This document shows positions 27,100 to 37,448 of a stretch of 64,000 nucleotides of DNA, in pieces. Made by a program: the position numbers and the translations under genes. This DNA comes from Candidatus Obscuribacterales bacterium (GTDB lineage: Bacteria; Cyanobacteriota; Vampirovibrionia; Obscuribacterales; Obscuribacteraceae): NCBI GenBank assembly GCA_020634035.1, contig JACKCM010000006.1:496001-560000 (forward strand), read 5' to 3'. Each line of letters begins with the position of its first letter. Position 1 is the first letter of the stretch. The notes under the pieces were generated by a model. The model did no database searches, was not told the DNA's origin, and worked only from the letters and a program-made list of their open reading frames with translations.

Positions 27100-27282
27100 A
27101 GTATGAAATACCGTCTTTTGACTTCGACCATGGGAATCAAGTACCTCCAGTGTACCTTTCTTGCCCTGATTAAGCCACCGGTGCAGGGTCGAGGAAAGAG
27201 CCCCTGGTCACATCGGTCTATGCCGGGCCTGTCTTCGCGGAACGGGTTCTTTTTGTAAAAATTCGCAAGGTCGCAAAGATGC

Positions 27283-30200
27283 CTATGAGACGATCTGCAA
27301 CTTCGAAATCCCGTCCTCTTTCTTGACCTGGATCTGGGTAGGAAACATCTCCTGCACATCCAGGAAATGTGTGATGACAAGAATTCTCGAAAAATCAGAC
27401 TGGATTGCCTTAATCGAACGAACCAGCCGTTCTCGACTGCGATTGTCCTGGGAGCCAAAGCCCTCATCGATGATCAGGGTCTCTAATCTGGCTCCGGCAC
27501 GCCTTGCCAGCAGTCGCGACAGCGCGATTCGGATAGAGAAGTTCACTTTGAAAGACTCTCCACCACTATAAAGCTCATAATTTCTCGTGCCGACCTCATC
27601 GCCTATAAGAATATCCAGAGTCTCGGTCATGCTGCCTGACTTGGTCTGATGCTGGGTGATAAGCGCGATATGCATCTTGTTGTCGGTCAATCGAGAAAGA
27701 ATGCGATTGGCCTCCGATTCTATTTCAGGAATGGAATTTTCGATAATAATCGCCTGGATTCCTTTCTTACCAAAAGCTTCGGCGAGCAGCAAATAATCCT
27801 CACGCTCGGTTTTCAACTGCAAGAGCTCTTTCTGCTTCTCTTTAAGCGATTGCATGCTGCGATCCAGATCGCCAATCTGGCTCTCCAGAACAGCCACGGC
27901 GCTCGTGTTCTTGTCCCGCCTGGTTAAAAGAGCAGTAAGTTCCTCTTCTTTGACTTTGACCTCGGCGGCAAGCTCGGGCAGCCGTACAGAATCCTCGGTC
28001 AAAACCGCCGATTCTTCCTTGAGCTGCTCTATTTTCTCCAGTTTTCCGCTACGTTTCTGCTCCAGCGACCGGCACTCGATTTCGAGTTCGGGCTTTTCTT
28101 CTTTGGCTTTAGCCAACTCGTTGAGACGCTCGGCAAAAGGCAGCAGCTCCGCCAGCTCCTTTTTCAGTTCAAGATGACGACTGCGGTCATAGTCCATAGA
28201 CAGAAGCTTTTCGTTGAGCTTCTCGAGAGCCTGCCTGACCTCGACGCCATAAGACTCTGAGTCGAGCTGATCTCTATACTCTGCCTCTTTTTCGATAAGA
28301 GCCGGCAAAGACTCTCTAAGGCGTTCTAATTCGCTCAGATCACGATCGAGACTCTGCTTTCTGGTCTCCACGTGCCTTTTCATGCGAATCTGTGATTGCA
28401 AGCTCGAGTGAAGCACCGGATCGAAATCCAGCTTATGAATCTCCGCTTTCAGCCCTACAAGGCTTTCCTTCTCGACCTGAGAGTAATCGCCTTCTTCGAG
28501 CCTTCTCTCCATCTCTTTCAACTCTTTTTCAAGAGTATCGAAAGAGGTCCTTGCCCGCACTATCGAATTGGATTTCTCGTTGAACTGACCGATGCGTTTA
28601 TCAAGGTCCTTACGCCCTTCCAGATGTTTTCGCAATCGCTTGTATTCATTGCGCAGGTCGGCCCGTTTTTCTTCGACCATCTTGATCTCTTCGCCCACTT
28701 CGAGCATCTCTTGCTCGAAACCCTGGTTCTGAATTTGATATCGTCCGATTACTTTAGCGCGATCGACTATTGGAGCAGAACAAAGTGGACAGATGCTGGA
28801 GTGATCGTGATCGTGCAGCTCCCGAACCTTCTCTTCGTTCTCCAGCTTGCGACGCTTCAAATCGACAATCTTCTGCTCTAAAACTTCTATCTCAGACTTC
28901 GCTTCCAGTCCCCGGGTCTCGACCAGCTCCAGCTCTGCCTCAAGACGATCCATCTCCTGACTCTCCTCTTCGAGTTCACTTTTTCGATTGGATAAAGTGC
29001 TCTCAGCAGCGAGGATATCGGCAAGTTCTTTCAAATGATTGCTGCGCTGGGCGACTTCGGCCTCCAGTTTAATACGCGCTTCTGTAACCGCTGCCTGCAA
29101 TTCTGTGGCGCGCTTATTGAGCTGACTGAAAGTCTCTTGCTTATTAGATGCCTGGGATTCTCGCTCCAGAAGCTCAAGATACTCTCGATACATGTTCTCG
29201 ACTTTAGCTCTATCGGCGGTATCACTTTCAAGCTTTTCGATCTTCTCTCTGGTCTCTTTCAATCGAGTGCTTACATGATCAGCTTCCACCTCCAGCCTGC
29301 TTCGCATGGTGGCCAAACGCGCTTTGAGCTCATGCTTCTCTTCGGTCAGCTCCTGGACGGCAAGAGATTTTCGATCGAGCGCTTCGGTCAGTCCGCGTAT
29401 CTCGGCAAACTTCTGGGACTGCTCCTCGATATGAGAGGAGTTTTCTATAAGCTTGCTCAGCTCTTCAAGGCGATTCTTCAAGCGCAGCTCTCGGGCGGAA
29501 AGCTCTTTGAGATCAGCCTCCAGCTCTTCGACCTTTTCTTGATTGACCGCCTTCTTCTCCGAAGCGAGCAGCAGGCTCTGATAGCGCTCCTGCCTCTCTT
29601 TCAAAACAGATTCCAGTGACTCTTTTTCAAGATCGATTGAGGCAAGCTCTTTGCTGGATTCTAACAGGCTCTCGTTCAAAACGGCCATAGACTCTTCTTG
29701 CTGAGGCAACTCTTTGACTATCTCTTCGAGCAACTCGATCTTTCCCCGGGACTCCCGGGCGCTTGCCCGACAAGATTCTTTGAGACGCTCGAAATAGCTG
29801 AGACCGAGGATTTCTGAGAGCACCTGTTTTCTCTCGTTCGGAGCCCTGGTGGTAAATTCATCGGCTCTACCCTGACGCAGATAGGCGCTATTGATGAAAG
29901 TGTCGTACTCCATACGAAGCAGATCGTTTATAACCTGCTGGGTTGCCCGCATGGAGCCAGCCGTCAAACTCTTCCATCTGCCTTCTCCTGCTTTCAGCGC
30001 CGGTCTTGAAGCAACCACCTGATTGACAGACAGCCCTTCAGCCAGAGGAGCCGGCGAAACCCCGGAGGAAGCAGCCTGGGCCTCATCATCGACCAGAACT
30101 TGAAACTCTAAGGTACCTTTGGTGGTAGCTTTTCCGCCTTTCTTGCTCAACCGTTTCTGCCTGGAGCGGCGAATTCGATAGGTTCTTCCCTCATAGGTAA

Positions 30201-30417
30201 AGACCATATCGACCCACATTTCACCTTCACCGATTCGAATCAATTCGTCCGATCCGGCCCGGGCTCTTTCCCAGAGGGCCCAGGTAATGGCATCGAGCAA
30301 AGCGGACTTTCCTGCGCCATTCTGGCCGGACAAACAGGCCACTCGCACCGCCGTCAGATCAAGGCTGGTGTCGGCGTAGCTCATGAAGTTGTGAAGAGAT
30401 AAGGAGTTGATTATCAA
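27283..30417 (-). CDS. sbcC: SbcC/Rad50-type DNA repair ATPase
   Basis: 1044 residues. N-terminal Walker A SGQNGAGKSALLDAI, two long coiled-coil arms, a zinc-hook CPLC near the middle (about residue 545), and C-terminal ABC signature YSGGESF plus Walker B TLIIDEGFGSQD. With SbcD the family forms a complex that opens DNA hairpins and trims double-strand ends. No sbcD nuclease gene lies next to it in this window, so SbcD must be elsewhere or this is a stand-alone member. It is 183 bases upstream of the hybrid kinase. Confidence 0.92.
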   Translation of the reverse strand: MIINSLSLHNFMSYADTSLDLTAVRVACLSGQNGAGKSALLDAITWALWERARAGSDELIRIGEGEMWVDMVFTYEGRTYRIRRSRQKRLSKKGGKATTKGTLEFQVLVDDEAQAASSGVSPAPLAEGLSVNQVVASRPALKAGEGRWKSLTAGSMRATQQVINDLLRMEYDTFINSAYLRQGRADEFTTRAPNERKQVLSEILGLSYFERLKESCRASARESRGKIELLEEIVKELPQQEESMAVLNESLLESSKELASIDLEKESLESVLKERQERYQSLLLASEKKAVNQEKVEELEADLKELSARELRLKNRLEELSKLIENSSHIEEQSQKFAEIRGLTEALDRKSLAVQELTEEKHELKARLATMRSRLEVEADHVSTRLKETREKIEKLESDTADRAKVENMYREYLELLERESQASNKQETFSQLNKRATELQAAVTEARIKLEAEVAQRSNHLKELADILAAESTLSNRKSELEEESQEMDRLEAELELVETRGLEAKSEIEVLEQKIVDLKRRKLENEEKVRELHDHDHSSICPLCSAPIVDRAKVIGRYQIQNQGFEQEMLEVGEEIKMVEEKRADLRNEYKRLRKHLEGRKDLDKRIGQFNEKSNSIVRARTSFDTLEKELKEMERRLEEGDYSQVEKESLVGLKAEIHKLDFDPVLHSSLQSQIRMKRHVETRKQSLDRDLSELERLRESLPALIEKEAEYRDQLDSESYGVEVRQALEKLNEKLLSMDYDRSRHLELKKELAELLPFAERLNELAKAKEEKPELEIECRSLEQKRSGKLEKIEQLKEESAVLTEDSVRLPELAAEVKVKEEELTALLTRRDKNTSAVAVLESQIGDLDRSMQSLKEKQKELLQLKTEREDYLLLAEAFGKKGIQAIIIENSIPEIESEANRILSRLTDNKMHIALITQHQTKSGSMTETLDILIGDEVGTRNYELYSGGESFKVNFSIRIALSRLLARRAGARLETLIIDEGFGSQDNRSRERLVRSIKAIQSDFSRILVITHFLDVQEMFPTQIQVKKEDGISKLQIVS

Positions 30418-30531
30418 TTTAAACGGAATTTACGGACAAAACATCCCCGGGCTCAGAGTTCAAAGTAGCACAGTTAAATCGACTTGAACGCAGATCCTGG
30501 ACAAGAATTCGAAAAATTTGCTAAGCCTTTC

Positions 30532-30537
30532 TATAAT
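30532..30537 (+). promoter_or_regulatory. Candidate -10 box
   Basis: A perfect TATAAT lies between the divergent sbcC and membrane-fusion genes. The -35 region at 17-18 bases upstream is weak. It would start transcription near 30544, about 50 bases before the proposed start of the downstream gene. Confidence 0.4.
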
Positions 30538-30595
30538 CGAATAGAAAAGCTTCTATCAAATCGGATCAAATCGAATCGAATCGAAGAGTAAAACC

Positions 30596-33500
30596 ATCAA
30601 GAAATCACTAATCACAATTTCATTTTTCATCTCCGGTTTCTGTACCCTGCTTTACGAAATCGTCTGGCAGAGACTGTTCATCCGGCTGGTCGGCACAAGC
30701 ACTTTTGCCACCACCCTGACTCTTACCCTGTTCATGGTCGGTCTGGCTGGTGGTGCTCTCATCTATTACCTGGTTGAGAGAAAGTCGCAAAGCAAAATAA
30801 ACGGCTTAAAATTGCTGGCGTTGTTAGAAACCCTGGTGGCGCTGGCCGGCTTCGCCTCGCTCTGGCTGACATCCTCCGGCAATATTGAAAGCCTCCTCAA
30901 CCTGGCTCGTTCAATGACGCCGGCTCAAATCGGTGACTACCAGGCTGTTTATAATGCCTGCACTACCTGGAGCTACGGCTTCGTCCTTCTTGCTCTCGCC
31001 ATACCGACAACCTGCATGGGGGCAACCCTGCCTGCCCTGGCGAACTACTGTCGAGCCCGGGAAAAAGAGCCGGCTCGATCGGTTATCAGGCTTTATCAAA
31101 TCAACGCCCTCGGTGCCCTGGCCGGAACCATATGCGGAGGCATAGTTCTGCTCTATCAATTCGGCATCTCAGCATCCATTACCATCGCTGCCTCACTCAA
31201 TCTAGTCGCCGGCGCGCTGGCCTTTCTAGCCGACAAACAGGACCAGGACAGAGATTTAAAAGAAGAAGAAGTTGCCGTAAAGACTTCGGAAAAGGGCTCC
31301 TTTGGTCCGTATCTTGCAGTTTTCTTCTCCGGATTTGTCTTCTTTGCCCTGGAGTCTGTATGGACCAGGTTCCTCCTTGTGTTCTTCGGATCCTCAACCT
31401 ATGCCCTTACAGTCGTGCTTGCGGTCTGCCTGATAGCGATTATTTTCGGGGCCTGGCTGGCTGACTTGATTTCTTCAGTCTCAAAAGACAAAAATCGCAT
31501 CGATTATCTGCCGGCATTGCTTGCCCTCGGTGCCCTGGTCACTGCCTGTATTCTGTATCTCTATCCGCTTACGCCGGAGCTCTATCTCAACCTGCGACTC
31601 GGTCTCGAAAACGGCTTCTTAGATATGCGTGCAGCCAGAGTTCTGACCATGCTCCTTACCGGTCTCTGGTTGATTCTTCTACCGGCAACCTTGATATCGA
31701 TGATCTTTCCTTTCTGTATCGGGTCCAGCCCAGAGAAACAGGGCTTCTCCGGACAGGTTGCCTCTCTCTACGCCTTGAATATGACCGGCTCTGTTCTGGG
31801 AGCGCTGTCTATTCATGCACTTTTTGAAGGCGATCTGACTCATATATTCAAAAGCACCATCGAGGCAGGCACCATTATTGTCTCCATACTCTTGATCTGT
31901 GCTTCCCTCGTTCTGGCGATTCAGAATCGCTCCCGATCTAGAACGCTACTCATATTTCTTGTAATAGGAGGCGCCGCCATCTTACTCTTGCTTCGGCCAG
32001 CCTGGAGAGAAGCAAAAATCAGCGTGGGCTACCCCCTGATTACCCTGGAACAACTGAAGCAATCGAAGCTCGGGGTATCGGCATTTATTGATCGAGCCGC
32101 AGGAAGCGATCGTCTTCTCTTTTACAGAGAAGGCGGCAATGCGGTGATCGCGGTCAAAGAGAACCGGAAAGCCAACATCACCTACCTGAGCAGCAACGGC
32201 AAGCCCGAAGCGGCCATACCTATAAAAAGAGAACTACCGGCTCCGGCAAGCGACCTGTCCACTCACACTTTGATGGGCTTGAGCGCCTCTATATTTTGTC
32301 CCAATAACAACCAGGAAAATCTTCTCATCGGTTATGGCAGCGGCACCACCTGCGGTACCTTATTGAGCCTCGACAGGGTCAAGTCTCTGAAAGTTCTCGA
32401 AATAGAAAAAGCTGTCTATTCTGTGGACCAGTACTTCCAGCCCTCCAATTTGAGTCCGCTTCGCAGTGACTGGGTAAGCTCACATAGAATAGAGCCGATA
32501 AGCGCTGATGCCCGCAACTATATTGCTCTCGACTATAGAAGCAACCATGATGGATTTGACACGATAGTCTCTCAACCGGCCGAACCCTGGGTTTCAGGTT
32601 CATCAAATCTATATAGCAAAGAGTTCTTCGAACTGGTGCGCAGTCGGCTCAAGCCGGGTGGAGCCTGTTGCCAGTGGCTCCAGCTCTATCTAATTAACAA
32701 GAGAGATTTCGAAATTCTTCTGCGTACCTTCGAAACAGCTTTCCCCTCTACTTATGTAATGCATGGTCGAAACGCCGGTGAGGTCATCTTAATCGGTACG
32801 ACCGAAGAAACGAAGCTAGATCTACAGAGGATAAGAACCGCCCTCGACTCGAAGCCGACAGCGGCTCTGCTTTCTCAAACTGGCATATATGACCCGGCTC
32901 AGTTTCTGGCACGAATCATTTTGTTTCCCAGCAAGTCTACTTACGACCAGGTCAATACCGATGACAATTTATACAGTGAAATGCATCTTGGTCTCAGCCC
33001 AGGCTCTCGAGCAACGGAAAGCTCCATAGAAAATATTCTGACCGATTTATACAGCACCTCCGGCGACACCATAGTAAATCATTGTGAAGAGAGCAAGAAA
33101 CCGGATAAATTCTTTCTGTGTCGGCTGGCTTTAGCCATGGCCGAGTCGAGCCGAGCCGAAGCAAGACCGGCGACGGATACTGATTTGATTGACAACCTCA
33201 TTGGAGGAATTCATAACTATACCGGAAGAGCCAGAGCTGCTCAGATCAACTCTTTGCTTTCCAGCATAGCCTCGACGGACAGGGGACTGGCGTCAATAAC
33301 AGAAGCTCGAATCAAGCAAATTAAAGGCGACAAAAACGTCGAAAACCTGCCGGCACCGGCAAGCACAAAAAGTTCTTTAGAAAATGCACTTTATGCAAGG
33401 TATCAATATGAAAGAGGCAGAAAAGACCAGGCGGTAGAAGCCGCCCTCAGCGCTTGCGCCACCAGTGGTGATGACTGGTATTCTCTGTTGACGGCAGGCA

Positions 33501-33997
33501 AGGTCCTTCTCTTTTGCGGCAAGTATGATGCTGCCGTCACCACCTTCAAGAAAGCGGCATCACTAAGAGACAATCATCCCGAAATTCTCAGTGCGCTCTG
33601 CCTATCAGAGGCACTCTCCGGCAAAGACAGCCTAGACACCGACAGAATGCTCGAAAAGTCTTTGAAGCTCGACCCGGCTCAATATCTGGCGAGATACGCC
33701 CTGGCAAGAAATCTCCTTGCCCGAGGCGACTTCGACCGGAGCCTATCTCAAATTTACTACGCCAGCAAAGTAAGCGGCTCCGATCCGGGACCTCAACTTT
33801 TCGCCACCGCCTGTTTCGTCAAGATTCATCACTGGAAAAATGCCTCTATAAACTTCGAGCGCCTCAAACAAAAAATGAGCGATGGTCCATTGATAGAGGC
33901 GCTGGAGAGACTTATCAAGGAGAGAAAGACGAGTGAAGAAAACGAAAATCTGATCGAAAGAATTCTTCAAGCACCGCTACCTGTCTATGGCTCATGA
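30596..33997 (+). CDS. Membrane spermidine-synthase-like protein fused to TPRs
   Basis: About 1133 residues. The coding signal runs from well before the first ATG at 30734: the upstream codons give FFISGFCTLLYEIVWQRLF, the usual first membrane helix of this fused family, but contain no ATG, GTG or TTG back to the stop at 30542. An ATC at 30596 (KKSLITIS...) is the likeliest start. About ten membrane segments follow (to near residue 475), then a spermidine-synthase-like Rossmann domain (GYGSGTTCGTLL, EIEKAVYSV, VSQPAEPWVSG) and a C-terminal TPR-like region (about 900-1120). Whether it still transfers aminopropyl groups is unknown; the Asp-rich polyamine site is not conserved in an obvious way. 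Confidence 0.78.
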   Translation: MKKSLITISFFISGFCTLLYEIVWQRLFIRLVGTSTFATTLTLTLFMVGLAGGALIYYLVERKSQSKINGLKLLALLETLVALAGFASLWLTSSGNIESLLNLARSMTPAQIGDYQAVYNACTTWSYGFVLLALAIPTTCMGATLPALANYCRAREKEPARSVIRLYQINALGALAGTICGGIVLLYQFGISASITIAASLNLVAGALAFLADKQDQDRDLKEEEVAVKTSEKGSFGPYLAVFFSGFVFFALESVWTRFLLVFFGSSTYALTVVLAVCLIAIIFGAWLADLISSVSKDKNRIDYLPALLALGALVTACILYLYPLTPELYLNLRLGLENGFLDMRAARVLTMLLTGLWLILLPATLISMIFPFCIGSSPEKQGFSGQVASLYALNMTGSVLGALSIHALFEGDLTHIFKSTIEAGTIIVSILLICASLVLAIQNRSRSRTLLIFLVIGGAAILLLLRPAWREAKISVGYPLITLEQLKQSKLGVSAFIDRAAGSDRLLFYREGGNAVIAVKENRKANITYLSSNGKPEAAIPIKRELPAPASDLSTHTLMGLSASIFCPNNNQENLLIGYGSGTTCGTLLSLDRVKSLKVLEIEKAVYSVDQYFQPSNLSPLRSDWVSSHRIEPISADARNYIALDYRSNHDGFDTIVSQPAEPWVSGSSNLYSKEFFELVRSRLKPGGACCQWLQLYLINKRDFEILLRTFETAFPSTYVMHGRNAGEVILIGTTEETKLDLQRIRTALDSKPTAALLSQTGIYDPAQFLARIILFPSKSTYDQVNTDDNLYSEMHLGLSPGSRATESSIENILTDLYSTSGDTIVNHCEESKKPDKFFLCRLALAMAESSRAEARPATDTDLIDNLIGGIHNYTGRARAAQINSLLSSIASTDRGLASITEARIKQIKGDKNVENLPAPASTKSSLENALYARYQYERGRKDQAVEAALSACATSGDDWYSLLTAGKVLLFCGKYDAAVTTFKKAASLRDNHPEILSALCLSEALSGKDSLDTDRMLEKSLKLDPAQYLARYALARNLLARGDFDRSLSQIYYASKVSGSDPGPQLFATACFVKIHHWKNASINFERLKQKMSDGPLIEALERLIKERKTSEENENLIERILQAPLPVYGS

Positions 33998-34038
33998 TTT
34001 GATGCTATATTTATCAGGTCGAAAAGTCGAGATGAGAT

Positions 34039-34998
34039 ATGAAGCAGCAACTTCTCCTGATAGAAGACAGCCCAACCCAGCTGATTACCATTAAGAAAAG
34101 GCTGGAAAACTCCGGCTACGAAGTGCTCTCCGCCGGTACGGTGGCCGAGGCCCTTGTGCTGGCCTATGACGAGCATCCTGACTTGATTATCTCGGACATC
34201 GTCATGTCCCAGATTAACGGCTATCAACTTTGCCGGCTGGTTAAATCAGATCCGGAACTCTCGTCCATTCCGGTGATTCTCCTCACGAAGCTGGATGGCT
34301 CGGTAGACCGCTTCTGGGGTATGAAGTCCGGCGCCGATAGATTTATTCCAAAAGAGCCGGGATTTCCGAGCCTGCTCACTGCCTGCCAGGAAATCCTCGA
34401 AGACGCTTCCCGGGACGATAACATGCAGGTCAGCCCGCATTCGGTAAGACATTCCAAGAAGAAGCCTTCGGCCGAAGACATCAACAGTCGCCTCAATCAG
34501 CTTCTAGAGAGGCTACTTTTCGAAGCCACCATCACCGATGAAGTTCGCAAGCTCATAGATCAATCTCTCGATATAGACTCTATTGTTGAGAGACTCTTCG
34601 ACCTTATGTCTTCCGTGCTGAACTACGACGCCTGCGCCATCGCTGTCAACGAGATCAAAGAGACCAATGTCTTCTTAGATTGCGGCGGCAATATAACAGA
34701 AGAGGCAATGGCCGGCTATCTAGACAGAGTCTGCCATCAAGCAGGTCTGCCACCAAACAATCTCGAATTGAACCGCAGCGAATATGCTCCTAAAAACGCC
34801 ATGAGTCAACCGATAGACATCCAGGGCAGCCGCCTCGGACTGCTGGTTCTGATTCCTCATGCCGAAGAGACTTTCCAACCGGGCGACATGAAAGTGACCA
34901 GGATCATTTGTGATCAACTCTCCATCGTTCTGCGTCTTTATTTCAACTATAAGTATCAGTCCGCCTCTGACCAGAAGCAAAAACCGGCTACTCTATAA
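34039..34998 (+). CDS. Response regulator with C-terminal GAF-like domain
   Basis: 319 residues. The N-terminal receiver (1-125) has the acidic pair in LLIEDSPTQ, the phospho-Asp in LIISDIVMSQING, Thr in LLTKL and Lys in IPKEPG. After a basic linker the C-terminal half (about 165-305) has the layout of a GAF domain (SLDIDSIVERLFDLMSSVLNYDACAI). There is no DNA-binding domain or enzyme output, so it may act by binding a partner. It lies 41 bases after the membrane fusion gene, in probable operon with it. Confidence 0.85.
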   Translation: MKQQLLLIEDSPTQLITIKKRLENSGYEVLSAGTVAEALVLAYDEHPDLIISDIVMSQINGYQLCRLVKSDPELSSIPVILLTKLDGSVDRFWGMKSGADRFIPKEPGFPSLLTACQEILEDASRDDNMQVSPHSVRHSKKKPSAEDINSRLNQLLERLLFEATITDEVRKLIDQSLDIDSIVERLFDLMSSVLNYDACAIAVNEIKETNVFLDCGGNITEEAMAGYLDRVCHQAGLPPNNLELNRSEYAPKNAMSQPIDIQGSRLGLLVLIPHAEETFQPGDMKVTRIICDQLSIVLRLYFNYKYQSASDQKQKPATL

Positions 34999-35017
34999 AA
35001 TTCGTTCTATCAGCCTA

Positions 35018-37306
35018 TCAATCGGTTTGCTCGTCTTCTTCCGAAGGTTTGCGAGGGATAACATCTATGTCTTCCAGCCGCGGAGCAAGCGGCGGCACAT
35101 CCGGTTCGTCTGAATCGGAGAGCAGCATATCGGCAAGGCTTCCTTTGATTTTATACATCACCTGCCATTCGATAGATTTCTTCAAAGCCTGCCGAGCGAC
35201 TTCTTCCTGATCCGAAGGAGGAGACGGAGCGTCACCGGACTCTTCGTCTTTTTTCAGGGTAAGAGCGATCTGACGAATCTCTTCGGTTGTCTCTTCTTCT
35301 TCCTGCCCTTGAATAGCATCATATTCAGTACCAGTAATAATCGGCATATTGGTGGCAGAGGTTCTCATCTCCACACCATGCTCAACTTGCTCCTGGACCT
35401 GCTCTAAATTCGAGTAAGTCTCCACATCAGGAACACTATCAAGCGAAGTGGAAGTCTCGACATCGGATGTGGTCATTTGAGGTGAAGGCAACTCGAGGCT
35501 GTCCTCAAGCTCCATTACCGGTTCATCTTCTTCGTCATAGGCCAGCAGATTCTCCAGGTCTTCCAGATTCTCTTCTTCCTCTTCTTCGAAAAACTCTTCG
35601 GCAATTTCGTCAGTAAACTGATTCTGGTCGGACGATGAATCTGACGCAGCAGGAAGTTCTACCGGAACAGTCTCCACGGTCTGAGAATCGGTCTCAGTGA
35701 GCGCCGCTTCAGATTCCGCTTCAGATTCTGCTTCTGGCTCCGGCTCCGCTTCTGCCGGAGGGGTGAACTCGAGCATCGACTGCAGAGAACCGGCACTCGC
35801 TTCTTGAGGGGTTTCCTCCTCCGAAGAGGCTTCCTCGTCATCCGAGAGATGCATACCCTTCATCAAACTACGAAGGCTCTTGCGCTCCGGTGAACGCTCT
35901 TCTCTATCGCCTGTAACCCCCTCGATCTGATACGAGACGGATTCCATTGTCGCCTTAACTTCTTTACGCCGGGCCGGCGGCGGTGCTTCCTCTTCCGGAG
36001 GTGCGCTCCAGTCGAGCTGATCTTTCCACTCGGGAACAGCATGATCGGCAGAGACCTGGCGTTTGATCGCCTCTTCCTCGTTCAGCATCGGTCCGGTTCC
36101 GAAAGACTGCACTTTGGCCCGGGCACCGGATCTGAAACCAACCTGACCGCCTGATATGGCAGGGATCTCGGTATCAGTGTCCTTGAGACCCTGGGCGATG
36201 ATACGCTCCATCTCGCTCAGGGTGAGCAAACCTTCGGTGACGGCGCTTTCATAGATGGGTGTATCAGAATCGATCCAGTGGCGCATACAACTCTGGAATG
36301 TGGCCACAGACATGTAGCCCATTTTGAGAAGCCGTTGACCCATTAAGACCTGGTCTAAATCGGGCTCGGTGATAAAACCCTGTTTGACGAGAAAAGCGCC
36401 GAAAAGCATCTCGGGCATGGCCCGGTGCATATCGGCGGCAATTTCCAGTTCGGTAGGTTCCAGAAGCCCTGCACACTGCAAAAGCTCACCAATTCGAAGC
36501 GGAATGGTCGAGCCGATAACAACCTGCCCTTCGCTATCGGGCGTATCGATGATTACATCCGGAGCCCCTCTCAGACCGAGAATACGAAAATCATAGTCCG
36601 TTCGGGTAACAGGGTCGGTCAGTACATCATGGGCGATCCAGAGCTCCTGAAGCTGCTGCAAGAGCTCTTTGCGTTTGCGCCGCTTGGTCTTCTTTATCTC
36701 AAATAAGAGCCTGCGAATCAGTACAAGAAAACCGACGTGGATCTTCTCGAAAGAAGCCACCTGCTCCACGCCAAGAATTCCGTAAGCATCAAAAACATTC
36801 TCATCAAGATGGGCTTTGGGTTGAGCTCTGTGAGCCCGGGTGAGGCTTACTCCGGCGTTGACCATGCCCTGGGATTGGGAGTTCAGCGGTACTTCTATGG
36901 TCTCATCAGAAGGCTCCACCGCAGTATCGATAGACTCGGAAGGGTGCTCCTCTTCGTCGAAGGCTTCGGACTCGGGCGAATCTTCAGAACTCTCTTCAGC
37001 CTCAGTCCAGACGATGTTCGGCAGCTTACGCTTGCGACTTTCGGTAGCACTCGAAGCTGAAGGCGCGTCAGAGTTCTCATCCTCGTGAGATGAGGCGGCG
37101 CTCTTAGTTTCAGCCGCATTATCACCGGCTCCATGGGCAGAACGAATCAGAAGAAAAATCTGTCTGTGGGCTAAACTGACTCCGCTATTGTCGCCAAGCT
37201 CTACACTCTGCTTAAGCGCAGCCGCCAGAACTCTGCTCTCGAGTTCCAGCCGGTCTTTCGTGCCCATCGGGCCAACGAGCATCGTTCGGAATGCACGTGG
37301 ACTCAT
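35018..37306 (-). CDS. Acidic J-domain-like protein of unknown function
   Basis: 762 residues. A J-domain-like stretch (about 175-250, DAYGILGVEQVASFEKIHVGF and DVLTDPVTRTDYDFRILG) lacks HPD. It is followed by helical modules (LRIGELLQCAGLLEPTELEIA, LFGAFLVKQGFITEPDL) like those at the N-terminus of secretion ATPases. The regions about 60-150 and 430-740 are strongly acidic, low-complexity and probably disordered, with many Glu/Ser runs. The same two-module order occurs in the smaller protein at 11711-12424. The start at 37306 is uncertain; in-frame ATGs follow within 15 codons. Function unknown. Confidence 0.65.
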   Translation of the reverse strand: MSPRAFRTMLVGPMGTKDRLELESRVLAAALKQSVELGDNSGVSLAHRQIFLLIRSAHGAGDNAAETKSAASSHEDENSDAPSASSATESRKRKLPNIVWTEAEESSEDSPESEAFDEEEHPSESIDTAVEPSDETIEVPLNSQSQGMVNAGVSLTRAHRAQPKAHLDENVFDAYGILGVEQVASFEKIHVGFLVLIRRLLFEIKKTKRRKRKELLQQLQELWIAHDVLTDPVTRTDYDFRILGLRGAPDVIIDTPDSEGQVVIGSTIPLRIGELLQCAGLLEPTELEIAADMHRAMPEMLFGAFLVKQGFITEPDLDQVLMGQRLLKMGYMSVATFQSCMRHWIDSDTPIYESAVTEGLLTLSEMERIIAQGLKDTDTEIPAISGGQVGFRSGARAKVQSFGTGPMLNEEEAIKRQVSADHAVPEWKDQLDWSAPPEEEAPPPARRKEVKATMESVSYQIEGVTGDREERSPERKSLRSLMKGMHLSDDEEASSEEETPQEASAGSLQSMLEFTPPAEAEPEPEAESEAESEAALTETDSQTVETVPVELPAASDSSSDQNQFTDEIAEEFFEEEEEENLEDLENLLAYDEEDEPVMELEDSLELPSPQMTTSDVETSTSLDSVPDVETYSNLEQVQEQVEHGVEMRTSATNMPIITGTEYDAIQGQEEEETTEEIRQIALTLKKDEESGDAPSPPSDQEEVARQALKKSIEWQVMYKIKGSLADMLLSDSDEPDVPPLAPRLEDIDVIPRKPSEEDEQTD

Positions 37307-37448
37307 GGATGACTTTGCTACCTACCCTCTACTAAGTGAAGACGAAGTGTTCTATATGAACTTTATAGACATCTTGGCCAGAACATTAACATCCTAACTA
37401 AACAAGTAATATATTAGGCAGAGATTCCAGGGTAGAGAATCGAGAAAA

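Noticed and set aside
27096..27467. Open frame of 123 codons on the minus strand between the kinase and sbcC
   Set aside because: It lies mostly inside the end of sbcC in another frame, has Arg/Ser/Cys-rich non-protein-like composition and no ribosome-binding site.
35018..37306. CRISPR or repeat array in the Glu/Ser-rich part of the acidic J-like gene
   Set aside because: The repetition is low-complexity codon use in a coding frame, with no regular spacers.
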